The notes under the pieces were generated by a model that saw only the letters and a program-made list of their open reading frames with translations, ran no database searches and was not told where the DNA came from. Shown in pieces: positions 1 through 9,553 of a stretch of 64,000 nt of DNA (positions are counted from its first letter, which is position 1; every line of letters starts with the position of its first letter). The stretch lies in assembly GCF_009363435.1 (NCBI RefSeq), contig NZ_CP045354.1:3562501-3626500 (forward strand). The letters run 5' to 3'. This DNA is from Labrenzia sp. THAF82 (GTDB lineage Bacteria > Pseudomonadota > Alphaproteobacteria > Rhizobiales > Stappiaceae). Both the position numbers and the translations under genes were made by a program.

Positions 1-1
1 A

Positions 2-145
2 GATAAGCTCAAGGACGAAACGATCAGCGGGTCAATTACCACGCTGAACGGAGACAACGAAGCGCAGTTTGTCGGGCTGTCCCAGCTTTTCACGCGTCTT
101 AGCGCCTTGCTGCGGCAATTGCTTGGGCCGGAGCAGCCGTCATGA
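2..145 (+). CDS. 3' end of an upstream gene (partial, unknown function)
   Basis: An open frame enters from the left edge and runs 47 codons to a TGA at 143-145. That stop overlaps the ATG of the DUF1702 gene (ATGA at 142-145), the same coupling used between the following genes, so this is probably the last part of another gene of the enediyne operon. The visible tail ends in a Leu-rich helix-like segment (LSALLRQLL). I do not recognise the family from 47 residues. Confidence 0.6.
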   Translation, partial: DKLKDETISGSITTLNGDNEAQFVGLSQLFTRLSALLRQLLGPEQPS

Positions 146-1152
146 GGATCGGCTCGCTTTCCTCTCCTATGTCCGGCTCGGCTAAGAGCTGGCGGTCTTC
201 CTTGTGGCGCGTTCTCAAACTGCCGCCGGAAATGGCGTCCCTGGACAGGTTAAAGTCGGGATCTTTTGATCAGAACCGGTTCAAACAGCTTGAAGCGATC
301 ACATCGACCTTCGTCCGTGGCTACAACCTGATGTTCGACCGGGGCGCCGTGGTCAACCTCACCACTGCTTTCCGCGACACCCCCGCGGAGCGGCGCGGGT
401 TTCTGGTGGAAGGCGCTGCAATGGGGGCCTGCATCCGGGACGGATTGTCCTTAAGGCGCAGCCATCTCGACAGCTTGTACCGGGAATATGGCGGCGAATT
501 TCAATATCTCATTCAGGTTGGCACCGGCTGGGCTCTTGCACGCATGCCCTGGCTGGGAGGCCACATCAAGCGGCGGCTGCCCTTGTTTCACTTTTCGCTC
601 ACTCTTGACGGACAGGGATTCCACGACACTTTCTTTCACCCTGAACGCCTGACCGATGGAGATTTGCGCGAGACCCGCGGCAAGGCCTTGAAAGCATATG
701 ACCAGGGGATCGGGCGCGCACTCTGGTTTGTGTCCCTGTGCCGCGTCGACCAGGTGTCAGACATCGTGTCCGGATTTTCCGGAGACCGCCATAACGACCT
801 CCTCTCCGGTCTGGGACTGGCCCTGACATATACCGGCGTCGCCTCGCCTGCGGACTGCTCCCGGCTGCTTGACCGCTTTCCCGAGCATCGGGGCGCGATC
901 GCGCAGGGCGCGGCCTTTGCCGCCACAGCGCATGTCGAGGCGGCAACCGGCAACGAGGACAGCGAACGTGTCTGCGCCGCCCTCGCCGGCCTTCCGGCAC
1001 AAGCCTGCGCCGAGATTGTCACACGCCAGCGCCCGGCGGCCTCGCCGGCAACAAAGGCCAACGGGCTCCATCTCTACGAGGCTTGGCGGCGATCCGTCCA
1101 GCAGACGCTCATCTCCCAGCCGCAACATGAACTTCTGCGAGCACCATCATGA
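142..1152 (+). CDS. unbL: DUF1702 protein, UnbL/E3 type of enediyne loci
   Basis: The 336-aa protein has the family's length and recognisable signatures: VEGAAMGACIRDG near residue 91, the GTGWALARMPWL stretch near 127, DGQGFHDTFF near 153, DQGIGRALWF near 188 and LLSGLGLAL near 220. DUF1702 proteins are the UnbL (E3) component of the conserved enediyne cassette; their biochemical role is unknown, though they are thought to act with UnbV and UnbU on the nascent polyene. The ATG at 142 overlaps the preceding stop, and the gene's own stop overlaps unbV (ATGA at 1149-1152), so translation is probably coupled. No signal peptide or membrane segment is evident. Family call is confident; function is unknown. 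Confidence 0.9.
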   Translation: MRIGSLSSPMSGSAKSWRSSLWRVLKLPPEMASLDRLKSGSFDQNRFKQLEAITSTFVRGYNLMFDRGAVVNLTTAFRDTPAERRGFLVEGAAMGACIRDGLSLRRSHLDSLYREYGGEFQYLIQVGTGWALARMPWLGGHIKRRLPLFHFSLTLDGQGFHDTFFHPERLTDGDLRETRGKALKAYDQGIGRALWFVSLCRVDQVSDIVSGFSGDRHNDLLSGLGLALTYTGVASPADCSRLLDRFPEHRGAIAQGAAFAATAHVEAATGNEDSERVCAALAGLPAQACAEIVTRQRPAASPATKANGLHLYEAWRRSVQQTLISQPQHELLRAPS

Positions 1153-3005
1153 ACCGTACCCTTTTTGCCGCGGCGATCATTCCCGCCTCCTTTCTGGGCA
1201 TGGCTGTTTTGTCCGCGCATGCTCCTTTTCCGGACATAGAGGACTTTGCCTTCGAGCGGCACGAGCTTCCGTCTCTTGGACAGAACGAGAGGTCTATCCG
1301 GTACGTAAACCCCGGGTTTGAAAGCATCAGCGCCTGGATTTCCTCGGTCGGCGCGGCGGTCGCCCTGTTCGATCATGACGGCGACGGCCTGCACAATGAC
1401 TACTGCCTCGTGGATCCCCGGTATGACAGCGTAACTGTTGGCCCCGTCCCGACGACCGGTGACCGCTTTTCCCCCTTCGCGATCCGGTGGTCGGACAGAA
1501 CAATTGCCGCCAACAGTGTCGCGCCCATGGGCTGTCTTCCGATAGATGCTGACCAGGATGGCCGGATGGACCTCGTCGTTTATTATTGGGGGCGCGGCCC
1601 CTCGCTCCATCTGGCGTCCGGAGGCTTCGAGCCCCGGCAGCTTCTGGCCGAACCCGAAATCTGGAACACCAACGCGGCCACGGTTGCCGACGTGAATGGC
1701 GATGGCCAGAACGACCTGCTGTTCGGAAACTATTTTCCGGACGGCATGCATATCCTTGGCCGAACCGGCGCCGTCCACATGCAGCGCTCCATGAGCCGCG
1801 CCCGCAATGCCGGGCGCAACAGGCTGTTTCTTGGGCGCGTGACGGCAGACCCGGCGGAGCCCTTGTTCGACGATGCCAGTTCCGCCTTGTATGACGCGGT
1901 TCCAAATGGCTGGACCTTGGGGATCGGCGCCGCCGATATCGACGACGACGGCTACCCGGAACTCTTCATCTCCAATGATTTCGGCCCGGATCAGTTGCTG
2001 CACAACCGGACCGGCTCAGGAACGCTCAGCTTCCTGCCGGTCACGGGCCGCAGAGGCCTGACGGACAGCCGCTCGCGCGTTGTCGGCCGGGACAGCTTCA
2101 AGGGCATGGGCGTTGATTTCGCCGACCTCGACCGGGACGGCAACCTGGATTTTTATGTCAGCAACATTGCGGAAGATTACGCCCTCATGGAAAGCCATCT
2201 CCTGTTCAAAGGCACAGGTGATGCGGCCGCGTTTGCCAAGGGTTATGCACCCTTCAAGGAAGTCAGCGGTCCGTTGGGCCTTGCCCGCAGCGCATGGAGC
2301 TGGGACGCGAGAATAGCAGATTTCAACAATGACGGTGTTCCCGAGCTGCTCCAGGCGACTGGCTTCGTCAAAGGCACGATCGACCGCTGGCCCGAATTGC
2401 ATGAAATCGCAATGGCAAACGACGAATTGCTGCAGTTCCCGGCGGTCTGGCCGAAAGTCAAGTTGGGAGACGATCTGTCCGGAGACCGCGCCGACGCGTT
2501 TTTCGTGGCCGGTACGGGCGGACGTTACGTGGACGTCGCCAATCATCTCGATTTTCTACCCGCTACGGTTTCACGGGGCATCGCCATTGGCGATGTCGAC
2601 GGAGACGGCGATCCGGACGCCTTGATCGCACGCCAGTGGATGCCGTCGGTCCTGTTGTTGAACAAAACGCCCACGGCGGCGGACGGCGTCACGTTCGATC
2701 TGCGGCAGGAAAACCCGGATGGCAGCACCCGACCGGCGATCGGGGCCGTCGTTCGTCTCTATTCGCGAGATGGCACGCCAATGGGCATCGAGACCGTGTC
2801 CGGAGGCGAAGGCCATTCGGGAAAAAGCGCTCCGGAAGTCCATTTCGGCCTTGGGAAATGGTCTGAAAGCGCTGGTTTGTTTGCTGAAATCTCGTGGCGC
2901 GACCGGCGTGGCCATCACCGTCAATCCGTCACCGTCAATTCCGGCAGAAACCGGCTGGTGCTCCGACCGGCTGTCTCTTCAACCGTCCAGTCGCAGGTGA
3001 AATAG
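1149..3005 (+). CDS. unbV: UnbV/E4 enediyne protein: FG-GAP (VCBS) repeats with ASPIC/UnbV C-terminus
   Basis: This 618-aa protein starts with a signal peptide (MNRTLFAAAIIPASFLGMAVLSAHA), so it is predicted to be exported. The body carries a series of FG-GAP calcium-loop motifs: DHDGDGLHND, DADQDGRMD, DVNGDGQND, DIDDDGYPE, DLDRDGNLD, DFNNDGVPE and DVDGDGDPD. The C-terminal 80 residues (GAVVRLYS...GETVSGGEG-like, HFGLG, ISWRDRRG) fit the ASPIC/UnbV domain, which was named after enediyne clusters. The gene overlaps unbL by 4 nt and is followed directly by unbU, whose ATG abuts the TAG stop. In enediyne loci the protein is conserved but has no proven reaction. General CRTAC1-like proteins are the alternative, but the neighbours make the UnbV reading strong. 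Confidence 0.9.
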   Translation: MNRTLFAAAIIPASFLGMAVLSAHAPFPDIEDFAFERHELPSLGQNERSIRYVNPGFESISAWISSVGAAVALFDHDGDGLHNDYCLVDPRYDSVTVGPVPTTGDRFSPFAIRWSDRTIAANSVAPMGCLPIDADQDGRMDLVVYYWGRGPSLHLASGGFEPRQLLAEPEIWNTNAATVADVNGDGQNDLLFGNYFPDGMHILGRTGAVHMQRSMSRARNAGRNRLFLGRVTADPAEPLFDDASSALYDAVPNGWTLGIGAADIDDDGYPELFISNDFGPDQLLHNRTGSGTLSFLPVTGRRGLTDSRSRVVGRDSFKGMGVDFADLDRDGNLDFYVSNIAEDYALMESHLLFKGTGDAAAFAKGYAPFKEVSGPLGLARSAWSWDARIADFNNDGVPELLQATGFVKGTIDRWPELHEIAMANDELLQFPAVWPKVKLGDDLSGDRADAFFVAGTGGRYVDVANHLDFLPATVSRGIAIGDVDGDGDPDALIARQWMPSVLLLNKTPTAADGVTFDLRQENPDGSTRPAIGAVVRLYSRDGTPMGIETVSGGEGHSGKSAPEVHFGLGKWSESAGLFAEISWRDRRGHHRQSVTVNSGRNRLVLRPAVSSTVQSQVK

Positions 3006-3950
3006 ATGACCCTCAAAGCACATGCATCGCCTCTTCCTGCACCCGCCCCCGTGTCCTGGAACGACAAAAGACTGGCGGGGCTCAGCCGGTTTGCGGTGGC
3101 CATTACCGTGCTCAATATTCTCGGCCATTTCTGGCTTGGTTTCGAGCAGTCCTGGGCCACGCCCTTCGTCGCGCTCGGGGCCGCCTATGGCACCGAACTG
3201 TTCCTGGAGTGGCTTTCCGCACGCGATGAAAAACGCAGGCCGGCCTTCGTCGGCGAACGTCTGGCACCGGTCAAGTTTCTCCTGTCTGCACATGTCACGG
3301 CCCTGGCGGTTGCCATGCTGCTCATGCCCCATGAGCAGCTCTGGGTCATCGCTTTCGCGGCATCACTGGCGATTGCCTCAAAGCGGCTGTTCCGCGTCAG
3401 GATCGGCAAGGCAAACCGGCATTTTCTCAATCCGTCAAATTTCGGCATCACGGCAGTGCTGCTGCTTTTCCCCGCGGTCGGCATCGCCCCGCCCTATCAG
3501 TTTTCGGAAGGCACCTATGGCGCGCTCGACGTGCTTTTGCCGCTCATCATCATCTGTACGGGAACCCTGTTGAACACCAAGCTGACAGGACGCATGCCCC
3601 TGATTGCGGCATGGGTTGCCGGTTTCGCGGTCCAGGCCGTGCTGCGCGGTCTTTTTACGGACGCGCCCATTCTCGCCGGCCTCGCCCCCATGACCGGCTT
3701 CGCCTTCATCCTGTTCACCTTCTACATGGTGACGGATCCCGCGACGACGCCCAACAACACACACAACCAGGTGATTTTCGGGCTTGCGGTTGCGGCGCTT
3801 TACGCTGTGCTGCTTCAGTTCCACATCGTCTTTGGCATGTTCTACGCCCTGACCCTGGTGACCATGAGCCGCGGTCTCTGGTTCGGTGTCATTTGTCCGC
3901 TCATCAAGGCGCGGCGCCAGCCCGATGAAAGTCTGGAGCCCGCGGAATGA
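3006..3950 (+). CDS. unbU: UnbU/E5 enediyne integral membrane protein
   Basis: The 314-aa protein is very hydrophobic, with about eight to ten predicted membrane segments beginning near residue 28. It contains the conserved HFLNPSNFGI motif around residue 140 and FYMVTDPATTP around 240. These resemble the RnfD/NqrB fold and are the signatures of the UnbU (E5) family in enediyne clusters. Its role is unproven; the Rnf-like fold suggests electron transfer or flavin chemistry at the membrane. The ATG follows the unbV TAG without a gap, and the TGA stop overlaps the ATG of the iterative PKS (ATGA at 3947-3950), consistent with stoichiometric expression of the cassette. Confidence 0.88.
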   Translation: MTLKAHASPLPAPAPVSWNDKRLAGLSRFAVAITVLNILGHFWLGFEQSWATPFVALGAAYGTELFLEWLSARDEKRRPAFVGERLAPVKFLLSAHVTALAVAMLLMPHEQLWVIAFAASLAIASKRLFRVRIGKANRHFLNPSNFGITAVLLLFPAVGIAPPYQFSEGTYGALDVLLPLIIICTGTLLNTKLTGRMPLIAAWVAGFAVQAVLRGLFTDAPILAGLAPMTGFAFILFTFYMVTDPATTPNNTHNQVIFGLAVAALYAVLLQFHIVFGMFYALTLVTMSRGLWFGVICPLIKARRQPDESLEPAE

Positions 3951-6900
3951 ACAAGCGGGTCGCCATAGTCTCTCTGGCTTGCCGTTTCGCGGAGGCGACG
4001 CAGCCCGATGCTCTGTGGCGCAACGTCCTGGAGGGCCGAAGATCCTTCCGTCAGATCCCACCCGAGCGCCTGGCACTTGTGGAGTATGTTCCAGACAGGA
4101 TCGGACCGTTCGATGCCATCGACAAGGTTCCCGCCGGACTCATTTCCGATTGGGAGTTCAGGCGCGACCGGTTCCGTGTCCCCAAATCTACCTTTGAAGC
4201 CGCCGATCTCGCGCATTGGCTGGCGCTAGAGACGGCGGTCGAGGCCGTTAACACCGTTGGAGGCGCCGGCGCCTTAAGCGGGCTGCGCACGGCTGTCATT
4301 CTGGGCAACACGCTCACCGGAGAATTCTCCCGGTCGGCCCAGTTGCGCCTGCGGCTGCCTTATCTGCAGCGCCATTTGCAAAACGCGCTGTCTGCAGCTG
4401 GCCTTTCGTCTTCTCAGGTCAGCACGGTTCAGGACGCTTTCAGCTCTCGGGTCCGGCAGGACTTTCCGGACCCGAACGAAGAAACCCTTGCCGGTGCCTT
4501 GGCGAACACGATCGCAGGAAGGATCGCGAACTATCTCGATCTTGACGGCGGTGCATGGACGGTCGACGGCGCCTGCGCCTCCTCCCTGCTCGCGATTGCC
4601 GATGGTTGCGGTCGCATCGCCGACGGGTCAACCGATCTGGCGATTGTCGGCGGTGTCGACCTGAGCCTCGATCCGTTTGAGCTTGTCGGATTTTCCCGGA
4701 CAGGCGCCTTGGCTAAAACCGAAATGCGCGTTTTCGACAAACGCGCTGCGGGTTTTTGGCCCGGTGAAGGCTGCGGCATCGCCGTGATTGCAAGTGAAAG
4801 CGCTGCAGCCCTCCTAAAGGCTGATCCGCTTGCCTGGATTGCCGGGTGGGGCGTTTCCACCGATGGTGCTGGCGGGCTGACCCGGCCGGGAGCCGAAGGC
4901 CAGATCCGGGCCATCGAACGCGCCTGGACAATGGCGGGTGCCGCTCCCCGGAGCGCGGGTTATTTCGAGGCGCATGGCACGGGCACGGTGGTCGGCGACG
5001 CGACCGAAATACGCGCGTTGGCCGATGCCATAGGCACGGACGGGCTGTCGGTTCCCGTCGGTTCGATCAAGGCGAATATCGGCCATTGCAAGGCGGCTGC
5101 CGGCATTGCCGGCCTGATCAAGACCGTGAAAGCGCTTGAGAGCGGGATTGTGCCGCCGCATGTCAGCTGTGACGAGCCCAACGAAATTTTCGCCGGCACC
5201 GGCCACCGTCTGAAGCCTGCGCGCGCGGATCTTTTCCCTGAAGGCAAACGACTGGCGGGTGTCTCGGCATTCGGGTTTGGCGGCATCAATGCGCATGTGG
5301 TCGTTTGCGCGGATCAAACGCCTGCCACCGCCGCGATCCCCTCGCAGCCCTGCGCCCAGTCGAGCGAATTGTTTGTGTTTGCAGCAGACAGTCTCGAGGC
5401 GCTCCAAACCAAGCTGAAAACGCTCGCCGACCGGACCCCGGCATTCAGTCTCGCCGAGATTTCCGAAGCTGCCGCAGATTGTGCGGCCGCAACGCGTGCG
5501 GGCGGCCGGTTCCGTGCAGGCTTTGTCGCGTCGACACCGAGCGGCCTCCATTTAGCCCTGAAACGGGAGCTGGAGCGCGTCCACGCACCCGTGCCGGAGA
5601 CGCCCCGGATCGGCTTTCTGTTTCCGGGCCAGGCCGCACCGGCCCGGGGGGACCTCGGGAGTTGGACCCGGCGCTTCGGCATCGAACAAGCCGACCAGGT
5701 GGAAAGGCCAGCCGAAGGCGCGCAGGAAACGCAATGGGCGCAGCCCTTGATCCTGTCCTCCAGCCTGATCGGACTTGACCTGATGGCCCGTGTAGGCGTT
5801 TCGGCCACACTGGCAGCAGGGCATTCTCTCGGTGAGTTCGCGGCACTTTCTTGGGCGGGCGCCTTGTCGCCAGGCGACGCGCTCAACCTTGTCATGGAGC
5901 GCGGAATGCTCATGGTGGAGCATGGCCGGCCGGGCGGGGCAATGATGCGCCTGCCGCTGTCGGTCGGCGAAATCAAGCAAATTGGTTTGCCGGAGAAGCT
6001 TGAAATTGCCTGTCTCAACGGTGAGCGCGAAACCGTTGTCGCAGGTCCGGCCACTGCAATTGAGAGATGGTCCGCGCGGCTACGCGCAGACGGCGTATCG
6101 GCGACGGCGCTCAAAGTGTCGCACGCCTTTCATACTTCGGCGATGTCTGGCGCCAAGGCGCCATTTGAAAAGGTTCTCAAAAGAGCTGACTTTGCACCGC
6201 TCAAACGCACAGTCCTCTCCACGGTCACCGGCTCGGCACTCGATCCCACACCAGATCTTCCGGCCCTCTTGACCAGTCAACTAACCGCACCGGTGAAGTT
6301 TTCAGAAGCCCTGGCAGAACTCTCCCAAAACTGCGACCTTCTGATTGAAATCGGTCCAGGCCAAGGGCTGGCGCGGCTGGCTGATGCGGCTGGCACGCCG
6401 GCTGCCTCCTTGGATGTCGGGTCCAGCAAACTCGACCCGCTGTTAATGGCCCTTGCCCTTTGCTGGGAAGCTGGCGCCGGTCTCAATCTTGACCTGCTGT
6501 TCTCCGACAGGCCCTTGCGGCCGCTCGGCGAGGCGCCGCGCCTTCTGGCAAATCCCTGCGGCGCCAAACCGGGGTCCGACCACCTGTCCTCCCCGGCCCA
6601 AAAGCTGTCACAGCGGATCGATCTCGAGATGTATTCCGCGCCGTCCGGCGCCGCTGGTCAGGTCTCCGGCAACGCTGTTTCAACGCTTGAAACGGTACGC
6701 GCCGCCGTCTGCGAGGCCTTGAGCTTGCCCGCCGAGTGTGTCCCGGCGGACGCGCGGCTTCTGGATGACCTTCATCTTAATTCCTTGTCGGTCGGGCGCA
6801 TAGTTCAGCAAAGCGCCGCCGCCCTTGGGCTCAGCACCCCGGCCATCGCGACCGATCTGAGCGGCGAGACAGTTGAAGGCCTGGCCAGTTTTCTCGATGA

Positions 6901-9553
6901 AATCGCGGAACATGGCCCGGCCCTATCCACTGACCGGGACGTGGTCGAAGGTGTCGCGCCCTGGATTGCCGACTTTGCACGTGTCTGGGAACCGGTGCTC
7001 GGGATCGAAGCTGATGCGTCAGCTCAACGGTCCTGGCGGTGCTACGGACCAGAACCGGTCGGGCTCAATCTGAAGACCGACGCGGACAGTGGTCTTGTCT
7101 CTGTTCTGGACTTAACCGGATCACGCGAGGCGGCAAAGGCGCTCTTCGATCGGGTCAAGTCGGCCCGCGCGGATGGGGTCCAGCGCATTGCGCTCCTGCA
7201 CAAGGGGCTTGCTCTGTCCGGCTTTGCACGCTCACTTATAAAAGACGGCGTTTTCAAGAGCGTCGCCTGTGTCGATCTCCAAGGTCTTGGTCCGGAAAGA
7301 ACCTTGGCAGCTCTGCTTGATACGATCCCCGAGGGTTACAGCGACCTTCGGATCGAAGATGGAAAGGTTGAGCGGTCTTGCCTTCAACGGGTTGACGCAG
7401 AACCGGGCGCACCGGACACGGGGCTTAACGCAACAGATGTGTTGTGTGTGAGCGGCGGCGCCAAGGGAATAGGCGCGGAATCCGCGCTCCATCTCGCCCG
7501 GCAGGCCAATACATCGCTTCTTCTGCTGGGGCGCAGTCCACCATCGGATCCCGAAGTTCAGGAAACACTCACACGCGCACGGGAACTTGGCCTGATCGCG
7601 GAGTATCTGAGTGTCGACCTGTCCGACCTGAACGCTCTGAGGGCAGCCCTTCGCACTTGCCCGTTGGCGGAGCGGGTGTCGGCGATATTGCACGCGGCCG
7701 GCGTCAACGAACCCAAGCAGTTTGACAAATTGGATCCGGCTGATCTGGACCAGGCCATGGCCGCCAAGGTGACCGGCCTGGAAAACCTGCTGACCGCCTT
7801 CCGGAAACACCCGATCCGGCTTGTTGTCGGCTTTGGCTCCATCATCGGTGAGATCGGCCTGGCGGGCGAAGCCCATTATGCGCTCGCAAACGGGCTCATG
7901 TCGGCCCGCCTGGAAGCCTGGGGCAAAGCAAGTAGCGTGCTGGTGCTTGCGCTTGACTGGTCCGTCTGGGCGGGTGCTGGCATGGGCGAACGTCTTGGCG
8001 CGGTCGAACGATTGGCGGCAAGCGGCGTTGAGGCCATTCCGCTGACCACCGCGTTGGAGCACTTGTCCACGCTCGTTGCCTCTGCCCGCACAGCTTCGGG
8101 CCGCAGGATCGTCACCGGCCGTTTCGGTCCGCCGGATGATGTGTCGATCATCGGGCCGCCTCTGCCGCTGGCGCGCTTTGCCGGCACCGTCAGACAGCAC
8201 ACGTCGGAGGTTGAGCTGGTGCTCGACACGGCGATTGCGCCGGGTGCCGACCCCTGGCTTTCCGACCACAAAGTCGACGGCACAGCCGTCGTGCCCGGCG
8301 TCATGTTGCTGGAAGCCATGGCGCAAGCAGCCAAAGCGCTCACCGGCCAGGACGTGACCGGATTTCGCGAGCTTGCCTTCCATTCCGCGATTCTACCGCC
8401 AGACGCCGGCCTGACCTTGCGGATCGCCGTTCTGCAGCAGACGCGGGGCACGGTGACAGCCGCGGTGCGGGCTTCGGATGACGGCTACCGGGTCGACCGC
8501 GCCAGCGCGACCATCGACTGCACGCCGCAGCCAGAGATTAACACCGCCTTCGAAATCAGCCCGGACATGGATATCGACGGCGCGCATATCTATGACGGCC
8601 TGTGTTTCAACACCGGCCGGTTCAAGAGAATTGCACGTCTTCAGCACCTGACCGCCTATGAACTTCGCGCCAGCTTCAGCGAACGCGATCCCCGTCCCTG
8701 GTTCGGTCCCTATGAAGCCCAGGACATGTGCCTTGGTGATCCAGCCACGCGCGACGCGGGCCTGCATGTCCTTCAAGCGTGCGTGCCTCAACGGCGTGTC
8801 CTGCCTGTTTCCGTCGAGCGTGTGACACTTGCCGATGCCAAAGCGGAACGGCACAGCGTTGAAGCCCGCGAAGTCTGGTCTGACGGGCAGAGGTTTGTTT
8901 TCGACATTCTGTGGCGCGACAGAACCGGCCGGCCGGTCGAACAATGGCATGCGGTCTGTTTCCAGTCCGTCGGTGACCGCAAGATCGACGATCTGCCCTA
9001 TCAGCTGCTGCCGGCCGCCATGCAGCGCGCTGCGGACCTGTTCTGCAATCGCAAGGACATCCACGTCGCCATTTGTAATTCGATGGATCGCAAGCGCCGG
9101 CGCGAAAGGGTCCTCGACACGCTTCACGCGACAGCGGCCGGGAAGCGCGGCGACGGCATGCAGCTGATTGAAGGCTCCGACACCCTTTCGCTGTCCCACA
9201 ACGGCTCCCTGACATTCGGTCTGCGCGGATCGGGTGTCCTGGCCTGCGATCTGGTTGTTACCACCAATGGCGTGCCGCCCGCGCTGTCGCCGGGCGACGG
9301 CCGTGTTCTGGACATGCTTGAAGGCTTGGACAGCCAGTTCGCGTCCGTCGTCACCTGGAGCGCACGGGAATGCGCCCGCAAGGGCGGCCTCCCCCCCGGA
9401 CAGCCGCTGATCCCGCTCAAATCCCCCGCCCCTGGACTGACGGTGTTCCGGTGCGGACCGGCCAGGATCTTGTGCCAGCGACGCAAGGACAGCGGCTGCG
9501 CAGCCATTCTTTTGTCTCCCGGCACCCGCCGAACCTTGGAGGCCGTCCAATGA
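3947..9553 (+). CDS. pksE: Enediyne-type iterative polyketide synthase (PksE), KS-AT-ACP-KR-DH-PPTase
   Basis: The 1868-aa protein matches the enediyne PKS family in layout and motifs. KS (about 1-455) has the family-specific NTLTGEFSR segment and DGACASSLL with Cys210, then EAHGTGT and NIGHCKAA His motifs. AT has GHSLGE with Ser627 and SHAFH, the malonyl type. The internal ACP has DDLHLNSLSV with Ser946. KR has SGGAKGIG near 1166. DH has DHKVDGTAVVP with His1441. The last 230 residues resemble the integrated phosphopantetheinyl transferase (LSLSHNGS, ACDLV, WSARECARKGG). Enediyne PKSs build a linear polyene iteratively from malonyl-CoA, released by the E10 thioesterase encoded next door with an ATGA overlap. 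The PPTase-like D-x-E motif reads D-L-V, so self-activation could be weakened. PUFA synthases share this ancestry but lack the unb genes. Confidence 0.93.
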   Translation: MNKRVAIVSLACRFAEATQPDALWRNVLEGRRSFRQIPPERLALVEYVPDRIGPFDAIDKVPAGLISDWEFRRDRFRVPKSTFEAADLAHWLALETAVEAVNTVGGAGALSGLRTAVILGNTLTGEFSRSAQLRLRLPYLQRHLQNALSAAGLSSSQVSTVQDAFSSRVRQDFPDPNEETLAGALANTIAGRIANYLDLDGGAWTVDGACASSLLAIADGCGRIADGSTDLAIVGGVDLSLDPFELVGFSRTGALAKTEMRVFDKRAAGFWPGEGCGIAVIASESAAALLKADPLAWIAGWGVSTDGAGGLTRPGAEGQIRAIERAWTMAGAAPRSAGYFEAHGTGTVVGDATEIRALADAIGTDGLSVPVGSIKANIGHCKAAAGIAGLIKTVKALESGIVPPHVSCDEPNEIFAGTGHRLKPARADLFPEGKRLAGVSAFGFGGINAHVVVCADQTPATAAIPSQPCAQSSELFVFAADSLEALQTKLKTLADRTPAFSLAEISEAAADCAAATRAGGRFRAGFVASTPSGLHLALKRELERVHAPVPETPRIGFLFPGQAAPARGDLGSWTRRFGIEQADQVERPAEGAQETQWAQPLILSSSLIGLDLMARVGVSATLAAGHSLGEFAALSWAGALSPGDALNLVMERGMLMVEHGRPGGAMMRLPLSVGEIKQIGLPEKLEIACLNGERETVVAGPATAIERWSARLRADGVSATALKVSHAFHTSAMSGAKAPFEKVLKRADFAPLKRTVLSTVTGSALDPTPDLPALLTSQLTAPVKFSEALAELSQNCDLLIEIGPGQGLARLADAAGTPAASLDVGSSKLDPLLMALALCWEAGAGLNLDLLFSDRPLRPLGEAPRLLANPCGAKPGSDHLSSPAQKLSQRIDLEMYSAPSGAAGQVSGNAVSTLETVRAAVCEALSLPAECVPADARLLDDLHLNSLSVGRIVQQSAAALGLSTPAIATDLSGETVEGLASFLDEIAEHGPALSTDRDVVEGVAPWIADFARVWEPVLGIEADASAQRSWRCYGPEPVGLNLKTDADSGLVSVLDLTGSREAAKALFDRVKSARADGVQRIALLHKGLALSGFARSLIKDGVFKSVACVDLQGLGPERTLAALLDTIPEGYSDLRIEDGKVERSCLQRVDAEPGAPDTGLNATDVLCVSGGAKGIGAESALHLARQANTSLLLLGRSPPSDPEVQETLTRARELGLIAEYLSVDLSDLNALRAALRTCPLAERVSAILHAAGVNEPKQFDKLDPADLDQAMAAKVTGLENLLTAFRKHPIRLVVGFGSIIGEIGLAGEAHYALANGLMSARLEAWGKASSVLVLALDWSVWAGAGMGERLGAVERLAASGVEAIPLTTALEHLSTLVASARTASGRRIVTGRFGPPDDVSIIGPPLPLARFAGTVRQHTSEVELVLDTAIAPGADPWLSDHKVDGTAVVPGVMLLEAMAQAAKALTGQDVTGFRELAFHSAILPPDAGLTLRIAVLQQTRGTVTAAVRASDDGYRVDRASATIDCTPQPEINTAFEISPDMDIDGAHIYDGLCFNTGRFKRIARLQHLTAYELRASFSERDPRPWFGPYEAQDMCLGDPATRDAGLHVLQACVPQRRVLPVSVERVTLADAKAERHSVEAREVWSDGQRFVFDILWRDRTGRPVEQWHAVCFQSVGDRKIDDLPYQLLPAAMQRAADLFCNRKDIHVAICNSMDRKRRRERVLDTLHATAAGKRGDGMQLIEGSDTLSLSHNGSLTFGLRGSGVLACDLVVTTNGVPPALSPGDGRVLDMLEGLDSQFASVVTWSARECARKGGLPPGQPLIPLKSPAPGLTVFRCGPARILCQRRKDSGCAAILLSPGTRRTLEAVQ

